Positions 1 through 5,972 of a DNA stretch of 6,635 nucleotides are shown one piece after another. Under the pieces are notes generated by a model. The model ran no database searches and was not told the origin of the DNA. It saw only the letters and a list, made by a program, of their open reading frames with translations. Source of the DNA: Pedobacter sp. UBA1654 (lineage in GTDB: Bacteria > Bacteroidota > Bacteroidia > Sphingobacteriales > Sphingobacteriaceae); contig DCLG01000092.1 in NCBI GenBank assembly GCA_002320935.1, positions 39,077-45,711 of the forward strand, written 5' to 3'. Numbering within the stretch: position 1 is the stretch's first letter; the number at the start of each line of letters is the position of its first letter. Both the position numbers and the translations under genes were made by a program.

Positions 1-2
1 AT

Positions 3-62
3 TACAGCAAACGAGCGGAGAACCGGGCGGCCGCAGATGAGCAGGCACGTGCGTTCTTTTAG
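3..62 (+). CDS. Possible C-terminal tail of a truncated upstream gene
   Basis: Frame 3 is open from the left edge to a TAG at 60-62 and reads YSKRAENRAAADEQARAFF. The Ala-rich amphipathic helix ending in Phe-Phe loosely resembles the last helix of alpha/beta-hydrolase or dienelactone-hydrolase proteins, but 19 residues are too few to assign a family. The first 60 bases are clearly more GC-rich than the following 130, which fits a coding-to-intergenic transition near position 62. Frame 1 is also open to a TGA at 139-141 and cannot be ruled out. This is an inference from composition and weak resemblance only. Confidence 0.25.
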   Translation, partial: YSKRAENRAAADEQARAFF

Positions 63-146
63 GATAATTGGTCGGGAAAAGGAATGGTACCGGGTAGCGT
101 TAGATAAGATTTTCTTGCTGCATGGTAATCTCATGCGCTGAATGAT

Positions 147-154
147 TATGTTTG
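147..154 (+). promoter_or_regulatory. Candidate Bacteroidota -7 promoter box for the MACPF gene
   Basis: TATGTTTG matches the Bacteroidota sigma-ABfr -7 consensus TAnnTTTG exactly. It lies 34 bp before the ATG at 189, which would give a leader of about 25-30 nt. No convincing TTTG -33 box is present at the usual 17-23 bp spacing, so the promoter may be weak or activator-dependent. A 5-bp inverted repeat (GCATG at 120-124, CATGC at 132-136) sits just upstream, where an activator could bind, but this is too short to call an operator. Confidence 0.35.
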
Positions 155-188
155 CAAAGACATATCTTTTTACGTTCTCCCAGAATTA

Positions 189-1223
189 ATGAAAAAACTT
201 CTATTTCTCTTGTTTGTGCTAGGTGTCAGTTCATCGTGCAAGAAATCCGATGTGCCTGCACAGCCAGAGCCGGTGCTTGATCCTATTGAAGAAGTCAGCT
301 TGATTGCTCCAGAAAACTTGAATGCTCCGATAGTGCCTCAAGGTGATTCCACCTATAATGTTATTGGGTATGGATACGATCTTACCGGTAAACATGATGA
401 TGCAAGTTCTATTAGACATAAAGTGGTGGATATCCCGGCATTTGTAGCGGCTGAGAAACCTGATAGTTTCGTGCCCTGGAGAAGTACTGCTTCCTGGCAC
501 GACAGCTATGATGCAGAGAATGCAGAGGTTTTAGCTAATTTGCTTTCCAATAAATCAGACCTAACAAAGGGACAGAAATTGTATGGGGGTACAATGAGTG
601 AATTATTCCCCAAAACAGCTGTCTTCTCAGAAAAGTATGTTTATGGGTATTACTCACAATATGTACAATACAAATCATTCAGGTTTATAGTTGATAATAC
701 CTTAATCGGAAAGTTTAGAAAATACTTGAGTCCAACATTTCAATCGGACGTTCAGAATCTAAATCCCGAAATGATGGTGAAGAAATATGGTACGCACGTA
801 CTGGCGGAGATTGCCATTGGTGCAAAGCTGGATGTTCTATATCAAGCTGAAGTTTTGGCTGATGAACGTTCTGAGATCCAGGAGAATGGGTACGATGCAG
901 CAATTAAAACAGCCTTCAGCTTTTGGACAAGTAGATTTAATGATATTGATTCTGCAATGCTGAGGAAGGTGAAATCACCTGCCCTGAGCTTCCGTGTAGC
1001 AGGCGGCGATCCATCTAAAATCAAGTTTGTTAAGAGCACGAAAGGGCTTCATGTTGACATTAATGGTTGGTTGGAAACCATAAGAACACAAAATCATGTT
1101 TTTATCAAGGCAGATTCAACAATCCCATTATCCAGCCTGATATCAGATGAAAAAAAGCGAGCTGATGTGCAGGCTTACATTACAACTTACCTTGAAAATA
1201 ACCAGGTAAAATTGAGCAAATAG
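189..1223 (+). CDS. MACPF-domain (perforin-like) lipoprotein
   Basis: The 344-residue product is an exported, probably membrane-anchored member of the membrane attack complex/perforin family. Residues 1-17 form a lipoprotein signal (Lys2-Lys3, hydrophobic core, SSSC with Cys17 as the lipidation site). The lipobox has Ser rather than Leu/Val at -3, a looseness often seen in Bacteroidota. A Pro/Glu-rich linker follows (about 20-55). The MACPF domain covers about 56-310: an early GYGYDLTG element (60-67), the signature tract YGTH at 200-203 followed by Gly211, an AGG-containing turn at 271-273, and the late strand around Trp294. No C-terminal extra domain is visible. Family members form oligomeric pores; in Bacteroidales, BSAP proteins of this family kill related strains. 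Whether this one is toxic or an adhesin-like surface protein is inference. It stands alone, convergent with the GH43 gene 33 bp downstream. The ATG at 189 is chosen because it begins the signal peptide; there is no Shine-Dalgarno sequence, as is usual in this phylum. Confidence 0.85.
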   Translation: MKKLLFLLFVLGVSSSCKKSDVPAQPEPVLDPIEEVSLIAPENLNAPIVPQGDSTYNVIGYGYDLTGKHDDASSIRHKVVDIPAFVAAEKPDSFVPWRSTASWHDSYDAENAEVLANLLSNKSDLTKGQKLYGGTMSELFPKTAVFSEKYVYGYYSQYVQYKSFRFIVDNTLIGKFRKYLSPTFQSDVQNLNPEMMVKKYGTHVLAEIAIGAKLDVLYQAEVLADERSEIQENGYDAAIKTAFSFWTSRFNDIDSAMLRKVKSPALSFRVAGGDPSKIKFVKSTKGLHVDINGWLETIRTQNHVFIKADSTIPLSSLISDEKKRADVQAYITTYLENNQVKLSK

Positions 1224-1256
1224 AAGTTTAGCTAATTTCGCTGTTCACGTCGGCGA

Positions 1257-2447
1257 CTAATGTGCCTGGGGGCGATGCAACACATTCTTTAATCCTGAAG
1301 GTGTTTTTTGTGGCTTAGTCGTTGGACCGAAGACTGTAATCTTACCATTCTCCACTTTCATCCTGTCAATAAACACCACTCGCTCTGACCCTGTAGCGGT
1401 CGTTCGTCCGTGATAAACACAGAACATTTCCTTTCCGTCAGGTGAATAAGTAATACTATTGTGCCCTGTTCCAGAAACGATACCCCCTTTGTCAGTGTTT
1501 TTGTGCAGAATAGGGTTTTCATCTGCCTTTTTAAAAGGGCCTAATGGCGAACGAGATGTTGCATAGCCCACGGCGTAATGCTCACCTCCGAAATGGTTTG
1601 CGGAATACATGATATAGTAGATGCCGTCTTTTTTAAAGGTAACTGAGCCCTCAGTCCAGCGTCGGTTAACTTCTCCGGTGGTTACGGAAAGGCTCTCCCA
1701 TGCTGCCTGTCTGTCGTTCAGTTTTACCGGAGGTCGAAGTACTAAAACAGGTTCACCGATAACTCCTGAGAAGTCGGGCTTTAGCGCTACACCATAAACC
1801 CAGCTTTCTTCAATTTCTTTATACTTACCACTCTTCCGGGCCTGCTGCGCGATTTCGCTCTCTACAGGATGTTTATAGGCTGCCCTGGAATAGTATAAGT
1901 ATGATTTTCCATCTGTATCAAAAAACACGTTTGCATCAATGATCGGGTAGCCTGGATCGAAGAGGGGTTTAGCTGCTAAGTCAATAAATGGACCAGTTGG
2001 CTTGTCGGACACTGCAAGCCCCACTTTGAAGTTTTCCATCTCTTTCTCCGGGTTTACCTTCCATTGCGCACTGTAAAAGAGATAGAATTTGCCTCGTACT
2101 TCATATACCTCCGGTGCCCAGTAAGCGCCGTCCCATGGAGTGTTCGGATCGCTCCATCCGTTCTTATTGTCATAGAAGTAAACTTGTCCTTCAGGCTTCC
2201 AGTTTACCAAATCCTTAGAGGAATAAGCCCTGAAACCACGATCTGCCGCGCTCCCGGTGCCGTACATGTAGTAACTACCAGCAGTATATAGAACAAAAGG
2301 GTCTCCTAACTGGACCTTTAATGGATTTGTATAAACTTTTGCTTCGCTACTTGAATGCTTTTGAGCTATTGTAGTCTTAGCAAGGATTCCAGTTAAAAAG
2401 ATAAAAATCAATACTATTCTTCTCATGTAGCTTGGTGTGTTTGGCAT
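1257..2447 (-). CDS. Secreted glycoside hydrolase family 43 protein
   Basis: The 396-residue product is a five-bladed beta-propeller glycosidase of the GH43 type, the family of beta-xylosidases, alpha-L-arabinofuranosidases, arabinanases and exo-galactanases. The three catalytic acids are visible: Asp49 in GDPF (general base), Asp171 in IIDANVFFD (pKa modulator) and Glu266 in WTEGS (general acid). Also present are YWAPEV (109-114), a family hallmark, and GTGHNS (326-331), whose His329 matches the propeller-centre His that often coordinates calcium. A signal peptide ends near residue 29 (TTIAQ). There is no C-terminal beta-sandwich or carbohydrate-binding module, so this is a single-domain enzyme. 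Two ATGs are possible: 2447, kept here, and 2426, which gives a tidier Arg-Arg signal peptide; neither has a Shine-Dalgarno sequence. It is divergent from a second propeller glycosidase, which suggests joint use on one glycan. The substrate cannot be read from the sequence; arabinose- or xylose-containing polymers are most likely. Confidence 0.9.
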   Translation of the reverse strand: MPNTPSYMRRIVLIFIFLTGILAKTTIAQKHSSSEAKVYTNPLKVQLGDPFVLYTAGSYYMYGTGSAADRGFRAYSSKDLVNWKPEGQVYFYDNKNGWSDPNTPWDGAYWAPEVYEVRGKFYLFYSAQWKVNPEKEMENFKVGLAVSDKPTGPFIDLAAKPLFDPGYPIIDANVFFDTDGKSYLYYSRAAYKHPVESEIAQQARKSGKYKEIEESWVYGVALKPDFSGVIGEPVLVLRPPVKLNDRQAAWESLSVTTGEVNRRWTEGSVTFKKDGIYYIMYSANHFGGEHYAVGYATSRSPLGPFKKADENPILHKNTDKGGIVSGTGHNSITYSPDGKEMFCVYHGRTTATGSERVVFIDRMKVENGKITVFGPTTKPQKTPSGLKNVLHRPQAH

Positions 2448-2589
2448 CTTCTAAAATAGCAAAACTTAATCACTTCTGAATTTTGGTAATTACACGCTGA
2501 AGTTAAACGTTCAAGTAATTTAATTCATTTCAATTCAAACAACCTGAATTAGGCTTTGTATCATTGCATTACAACAGCAATCTATTACA
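2448..2589. promoter_or_regulatory. Divergent promoter region between the two glycosidase genes
   Basis: This 142-bp AT-rich gap must hold the 5' ends of both glycosidase genes. On the plus strand TATCATTG (2559-2566) matches TAnnTTTG at five of six fixed positions and lies 23 bp before the ATG at 2590, but no -33 box accompanies it. On the minus strand a TAAGTTTT stretch near the GH43 start is a similar near-match. No clear operator palindrome is seen. Calling it a shared regulatory region is inference from the divergent arrangement. Confidence 0.4.
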
Positions 2590-3615
2590 ATGGAATTAAG
2601 AAACTTCTTTTTATTTACCATTTTCCTGCTTCAGTGCAGTTGGGTATATGCGCAAAGCAATACAAAGATTCACGAAGCCAAAGCTCCATTATTTAGAGAT
2701 CCGATCTACGATGGCGCTGCGGATCCTGTTATGGTGTGGAACAGAGAGGAGAAAAGCTGGTGGATGTTGTATACGCAACGACGGGCAAACGTGGAGACAC
2801 CCGGTGTTTCTTACTGCTACGGTAACGACATTGGCATTGCTTCCTCGAAAGATAACGGACAGACCTGGGCTTACAGGGGGGCGCTGGATCTTAACATCGA
2901 AAAAGGCAGAAACACATTCTGGGCGCCAGATATTGTTTATGACAAAGGAACATACCACATGTTTGTCGTATACATTCAAGGTACCTATTCATATTGGGGG
3001 GGGAGTGCACAGTTGGCGCATTATACCAGCAAGAACTTATGGGATTGGGAATTCCTCAATTACCTGAAAACGCCGGAAAGTAATATCATTGACGCGACAA
3101 TAATGCAGATGCCGGATAGAAAATGGCGGATCTGGTATAAAGGAGCGGGTAGCGTAACCATGACAGGTGAAAGCGAGGATCTAGTAAACTGGACTTTCGA
3201 AAACAAGCCTGCGATTGGTAAGCCGGAGCATGAAGGGCCTAAAGCATTCGCCTTTGCTGGTCACTACTGGATCTTAACGGACGAATGGCGAGGCATGCGT
3301 GTTCATCGTTCTGAAGACACAAAGCGCTGGTTAAGACAAGGAATGATACTGGATAGAGCGTCATCGAGGAGAGAGGATGGACCTACAGGTGCACATGGAG
3401 ATGTCGTAGTGGTAGGCGCTAAAGCCTACATCTTTTATTTTACTCATCCCGAACGAAAATCACATGGTGATGCACCAGAAGATGGGAGGGGTAATATTCC
3501 TTATGGCTTAAGAAGATCCTCCATTCAAGTAGCAGAATTGGTGTATAAAGACGGGACATTGATTTGCGACCGTAATAAGCCCTTTGATTTTTGGCTATCC
3601 GATCTAAAGGACTAA
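2590..3615 (+). CDS. Secreted five-bladed beta-propeller glycosidase (GH43/GH32-like)
   Basis: The 341-residue product has a signal peptide (1-22, ending WVYAQ) and a single beta-propeller domain that fills the rest. Blade-type repeats of Trp/Tyr-rich strands are visible: WWMLYTQRR (57-65), IGIASSKDNGQTW (81-93), TFWAPDIVYDKGTYHMF (109-125), WRIWYKGAG (179-187) and HYWILTDEW (225-233). Candidate catalytic acids sit at the expected spacing for the GH43/GH32 superfamily: Asp45 in AADP (base or nucleophile), Asp168 in IIDAT and Glu215 in EHEGP. His269 in AHGDV could be the propeller-centre metal ligand. The protein is clearly distinct from the neighbouring GH43 and may belong to another propeller family such as GH117-like or an unassigned GH43-related group; I cannot decide which. 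It probably acts outside the cytoplasm on oligosaccharides released by other enzymes. The ATG at 2590 starts the signal peptide. A run of eight G at 2996-3003 encodes WGG without breaking the frame. Confidence 0.8.
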   Translation: MELRNFFLFTIFLLQCSWVYAQSNTKIHEAKAPLFRDPIYDGAADPVMVWNREEKSWWMLYTQRRANVETPGVSYCYGNDIGIASSKDNGQTWAYRGALDLNIEKGRNTFWAPDIVYDKGTYHMFVVYIQGTYSYWGGSAQLAHYTSKNLWDWEFLNYLKTPESNIIDATIMQMPDRKWRIWYKGAGSVTMTGESEDLVNWTFENKPAIGKPEHEGPKAFAFAGHYWILTDEWRGMRVHRSEDTKRWLRQGMILDRASSRREDGPTGAHGDVVVVGAKAYIFYFTHPERKSHGDAPEDGRGNIPYGLRRSSIQVAELVYKDGTLICDRNKPFDFWLSDLKD

Positions 3616-3644
3616 GCTTACGCTACATTCTCTGGTCGTAAGTT
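3615..3644 (+). terminator. Candidate hairpin after the propeller glycosidase gene
   Basis: AGCTTACG (3615-3622) pairs with CGTAAGTT (3637-3644), giving an 8-bp stem with one G-U pair and a 14-nt loop that starts on the last base of the stop codon. A short T-rich stretch (ATTTGTTT) follows only after about 10 nt, so this is a weak intrinsic terminator at best. A smaller hairpin with a better T-run lies further on. Confidence 0.3.
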
Positions 3645-3672
3645 CTCAAAAAATTTGTTTCGATTCATATAT

Positions 3673-3690
3673 AACACTGGTGTTGTTTTT
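3673..3690 (+). terminator. Small hairpin plus T-run, second terminator candidate
   Basis: AACACTGGTGTT (3673-3684) can fold into a 4-bp stem with a CTGG loop and is followed at once by G and five T (3686-3690). The T-run placement is right for an intrinsic terminator of the glycosidase transcript, but the stem is very short. Confidence 0.3.
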
Positions 3691-3757
3691 ACTGATTTAT
3701 CTACTTAGTTTATAAAATATTCACCTCAAAAATTTACGATATGGGCACTCGGGGACA

Positions 3758-3795
3758 ACTTCAGTTATCGTTAGGAATACCTGCTTACTGAAAGT
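3758..3795 (-). terminator. Candidate 3' hairpin of the CNNM gene
   Basis: On the minus strand ACTTTCAGT and ACTGAAGT pair over 8 bp with one bulged T, around a 21-nt loop that itself contains a small AGG/CCT stem. The structure begins 2 bp after the CNNM stop codon. No T-run follows directly, so it may be a 3' stabilising hairpin or a weak terminator. Confidence 0.25.
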
Positions 3796-3796
3796 G

Positions 3797-4849
3797 CTAA
3801 ATGTCGCCTTTTAGAAGTTCGTACTTTTTTTGTTTTTCCTGCCATCTTTTAACGGCGTATTGCTGCATATCATCGACCTTGTCTTTTTCGTCTACGATCT
3901 CGAAGCCAAGCAATGATTCAATGATATCTTCTAATGTGGTAATGCCGTCCATACCTCCATATTCATCTATAATTAAAGATATGTGTTCTTTTTTATGAAG
4001 CATTTCATCCCAAGCGTCAAACAATGTCATATGTTCCGGGAACTTGATGATTTTTCTTTTTATGTCTTTTAATTTTAGGTTAAACTGGTCTTCTGCTAAT
4101 TTTTCAAATACCAATTCTCTAAAGATGTACCCAGTAATGTTGTCTCTGTTTTCATGAAAGATTGGAATTCTTGAGAAGTGCAAAAATTCTTTGTTTTTTA
4201 AAAACTCTTCCAAAGTCATTTCTTCATTAGCTGTAACAACCACCATACGAGGAGTCATTACTTCTTTAATCTTCAAAGTTTTCAGCTTAATTAAATTCTG
4301 GATAATCTTATTTTCTTTATCTAGAAAAATCCCTTCTTGAGTTCCAATACTGGCTAATGCGGAGATTTCTTCTCTACTTGTTGTAAGCTCTTCTGTTTTT
4401 TTAGACAATAATTTGGTCAAAATGGATGAAACCCACACCAAAGGATAAATGATGAAAATCATACCTTTAATAACTTTAGAGGCTAATCCAATTAATTCTC
4501 TGCTATAGTTGGCGCCTAAAGTTTTAGGGATAATTTCTGTAAGTACTAAAATCAAAATCGTTAATACTGCTGAAACTAGTCCGAAATATGCTTCGCCAAA
4601 AACTACTGTCGCCTGAGCTCCAACTCCTGCCGCGCCAACTGTGTGCGCCACGGTGTTCAATGACAAGATCGCTGATAACGGTTTGTCAATATCTTCTTTA
4701 AGCTCCAACATGGATTGGGCGCTTTTATCTCCACTTTCCAGTTTTGATTTTAGATAGGAAATCGGTGTTGAAAGTAATACCGCCTCCATAACAGAACAGA
4801 TAAACGAAGTAAACAACGCTACGAAAAGGTAAATAAGTAATAATGTCAT
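3797..4849 (-). CDS. CNNM/DUF21 and CBS-pair membrane protein (hemolysin C/CorB-like)
   Basis: The 350-residue protein belongs to the CNNM (DUF21) family, which includes CorB-type Mg2+ transporters and so-called hemolysin-related proteins. The membrane domain covers residues 1-145 with hydrophobic segments at about 3-27, 57-80, 88-108 and 127-147. Family motifs visible are SVMEAVLLST (19-28), LNTVAHTVGAAGVGAQ (64-79) and LTEIIPKTLGA (102-112, with Glu105, Pro108 and Lys109). A CBS pair follows at about 195-318: VMTPRMVVV (197-205), FSRIPIF (225-231), and the closing DEYGGMDGITTLEDIIESL (295-313). The usual C-terminal CorC_HlyC domain is absent: only about 35 mostly charged residues follow the CBS pair. 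Probable role is divalent-cation (Mg2+) transport or homeostasis at the inner membrane; this comes from the family, not from local context. The gene is visibly more AT-rich than its neighbours. It is monocistronic, with 181-bp gaps on both sides. The ATG at 4849 begins directly with the first membrane segment; no Shine-Dalgarno sequence is seen. Confidence 0.85.
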   Translation of the reverse strand: MTLLLIYLFVALFTSFICSVMEAVLLSTPISYLKSKLESGDKSAQSMLELKEDIDKPLSAILSLNTVAHTVGAAGVGAQATVVFGEAYFGLVSAVLTILILVLTEIIPKTLGANYSRELIGLASKVIKGMIFIIYPLVWVSSILTKLLSKKTEELTTSREEISALASIGTQEGIFLDKENKIIQNLIKLKTLKIKEVMTPRMVVVTANEEMTLEEFLKNKEFLHFSRIPIFHENRDNITGYIFRELVFEKLAEDQFNLKLKDIKRKIIKFPEHMTLFDAWDEMLHKKEHISLIIDEYGGMDGITTLEDIIESLLGFEIVDEKDKVDDMQQYAVKRWQEKQKKYELLKGDI

Positions 4850-4882
4850 GTTTATAAGTTAGTATTTTTTGACCGGGTTTGT

Positions 4883-4917
4883 AAGTCAAATGCGAAAATG
4901 AACTAAATCTTTGACTT
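4883..4917. repeat. Perfect 8-bp inverted repeat upstream of the CNNM gene
   Basis: AAGTCAAA (4883-4890) is exactly repeated in inverted form as TTTGACTT (4910-4917) with 19 bp between. It lies 33 bp upstream of the CNNM start codon, so it could be an operator half-site pair or a hairpin in the mRNA leader. The function is unknown; an 8-bp match in AT-rich DNA could arise by chance. Confidence 0.45.
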
Positions 4918-5020
4918 TCCCTATTATTTACTATCCCAGGAACCATACAAGTATTAAATGGCAGACGATTGTTGTCACCAAAAACTAACTTTAAAGCAAT
5001 GCTTAAAAAATATTATTTGA

Positions 5021-5046
5021 GCAGGCATTTTTAATTAAATGCCTGC
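5021..5046 (-). terminator. Hairpin terminator overlapping the AraC gene stop codon
   Basis: GCAGGCATTT (5021-5030) and AAATGCCTGC (5037-5046) form a perfect 10-bp inverted repeat with a 6-bp loop. On the minus strand the stem covers the last codons of the AraC-type gene and the TAA (5033-5031) falls inside the loop. A run of six T follows about 10 nt beyond the stem. It is the strongest hairpin I found in the window and probably ends the SDR-AraC transcript, although the T-run is further away than in textbook terminators. Confidence 0.6.
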
Positions 5047-5942
5047 CTGAACTCAACTGGTGTAACATTCGTTTTGGTCTTGAACAACCGGCTGAAAGAT
5101 TGAGGGTGCTCAAAACCTAAGTGGTAAGCGACCTCAGTGACGGTCAGGCCGGTCGTAGATAAAAGTTCTTTTGCTTTTTCGATCAGCTTCAGATGGATAT
5201 GCTGCTGTGCACTGAGCCCTGTTAACGTTCGTAGCATATCGCTCAGATAATTAGGACTGAAGTTGAGCTGCTCAGCTAGAAAATGAACAGTAGGAATGCC
5301 ATGACTGATGAACTTTTCTGCCTCGAAGTAGGTATTAAGCAAGTCCTCTATCTGGAGTAGCAGGTTGTTGTTGACAACCTGACGAGTGAGAAACTGGCGC
5401 TTGTAAAATCGCTTGGCGTAACTGAGCAGCAACTCAATTTGGGCGATCACCACATCGTGACTGAATTCGTCTATCCGGCTGTTTAACTCTTGGCCAATAA
5501 TTTTATAGATCGCAAGCATTGTTGCTTTCTCCTGATCTGAAAGATGTAGCGACTCGTTGATGGCGTAAGAAAAAAAACCATAGTTTTTGATTCTCTTGCC
5601 CAGTGCATGGCCCATAAGAAAATCTGGATGGATGATAAGCGAATGACCTTTATTATCCTTATACCCTTGAGTGTTGCCGATAAGTTGATTTGGTGCAGTA
5701 AAAAGGAGACTGCCTTCGTCGAAATCATAGTAACCCTGACCATATTTAAATTTTCCGGCCAGTTCTGTTACAAAAGAGATCTTGTAAAAACTCGAAATAT
5801 AACTAGTGGGCAGCCGGTCTAGGTTGACCAGATCTTTGTTTGAATCCAATAAACTGATCAAGGGATGAACGGGGCCGGCAAGACCGAGCATTCGATGTAT
5901 TTCTGTAATGGAGTCCAGTTTCTCTATTCTTTGCATGGCCAT
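5031..5942 (-). CDS. AraC family transcriptional regulator
   Basis: The 303-residue protein has a cupin-like N-terminal sensor region (about 20-185) and an AraC/XylS DNA-binding domain at the C-terminus. The sensor region contains the GYYDFDEGSLLF strand (70-81) and APNQLIG (83-89), typical of cupin AraC regulators. The first helix-turn-helix is about 218-242 (HFLAEQLNFSPNYLSDML core); the second is about 266-300, with EVAYHLGFEHPQSFSRLFK and the family-typical Thr-Pro-x-x-Phe-Arg ending. The ligand is unknown. The start at 5942 is the first ATG; the frame extends to a GTG at 5966, and a second ATG at 5936 is possible. It lies 30 bp downstream of an SDR gene on the same strand, so the two are probably co-transcribed and the regulator may control that oxidoreductase. 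A stem-loop overlaps its 3' end. Confidence 0.88.
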   Translation of the reverse strand: MAMQRIEKLDSITEIHRMLGLAGPVHPLISLLDSNKDLVNLDRLPTSYISSFYKISFVTELAGKFKYGQGYYDFDEGSLLFTAPNQLIGNTQGYKDNKGHSLIIHPDFLMGHALGKRIKNYGFFSYAINESLHLSDQEKATMLAIYKIIGQELNSRIDEFSHDVVIAQIELLLSYAKRFYKRQFLTRQVVNNNLLLQIEDLLNTYFEAEKFISHGIPTVHFLAEQLNFSPNYLSDMLRTLTGLSAQQHIHLKLIEKAKELLSTTGLTVTEVAYHLGFEHPQSFSRLFKTKTNVTPVEFRQAFN

Positions 5943-5972
5943 CTTAATCTTTAAAGATAATAACACTAATTC

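Noticed and set aside
1..141. Open frame 1 from the left edge to a TGA at 139-141, about 46 codons with an internal ATG at 37.
   Set aside because: It extends into low-GC DNA that looks intergenic, has no recognisable motif, and competes with the shorter frame-3 tail whose end matches the compositional drop.
1238..1256. Six-base-pair stem (TCGCTG with CGGCGA, one G-T pair) in the 33-bp gap between the convergent MACPF and GH43 genes.
   Set aside because: The stem is short and no T-run follows on either strand, so it is not supported as a terminator.
4725..4946. Overlapping minus-strand frame of 73 codons across the CNNM gene start.
   Set aside because: It overlaps the well-supported CNNM coding region in another frame and has no recognisable domain.
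4979..4987. Minus-strand TAGTTTTTG as a -7 box for the CNNM gene.
   Set aside because: The spacing inside the motif is one base too long for TAnnTTTG and no -33 element accompanies it.
4989..5000. AAGC-AAT-GCTT mini-hairpin between the CNNM and AraC genes.
   Set aside because: The stem is only four base pairs, and for the minus-strand gene the T-run lies on the wrong side.
5964..5966. GTG at 5966 as the start of the AraC-type regulator.
   Set aside because: The ATG at 5942 gives a more usual start and a sensible gap from the upstream SDR stop; the extra eight residues carry no recognisable feature.
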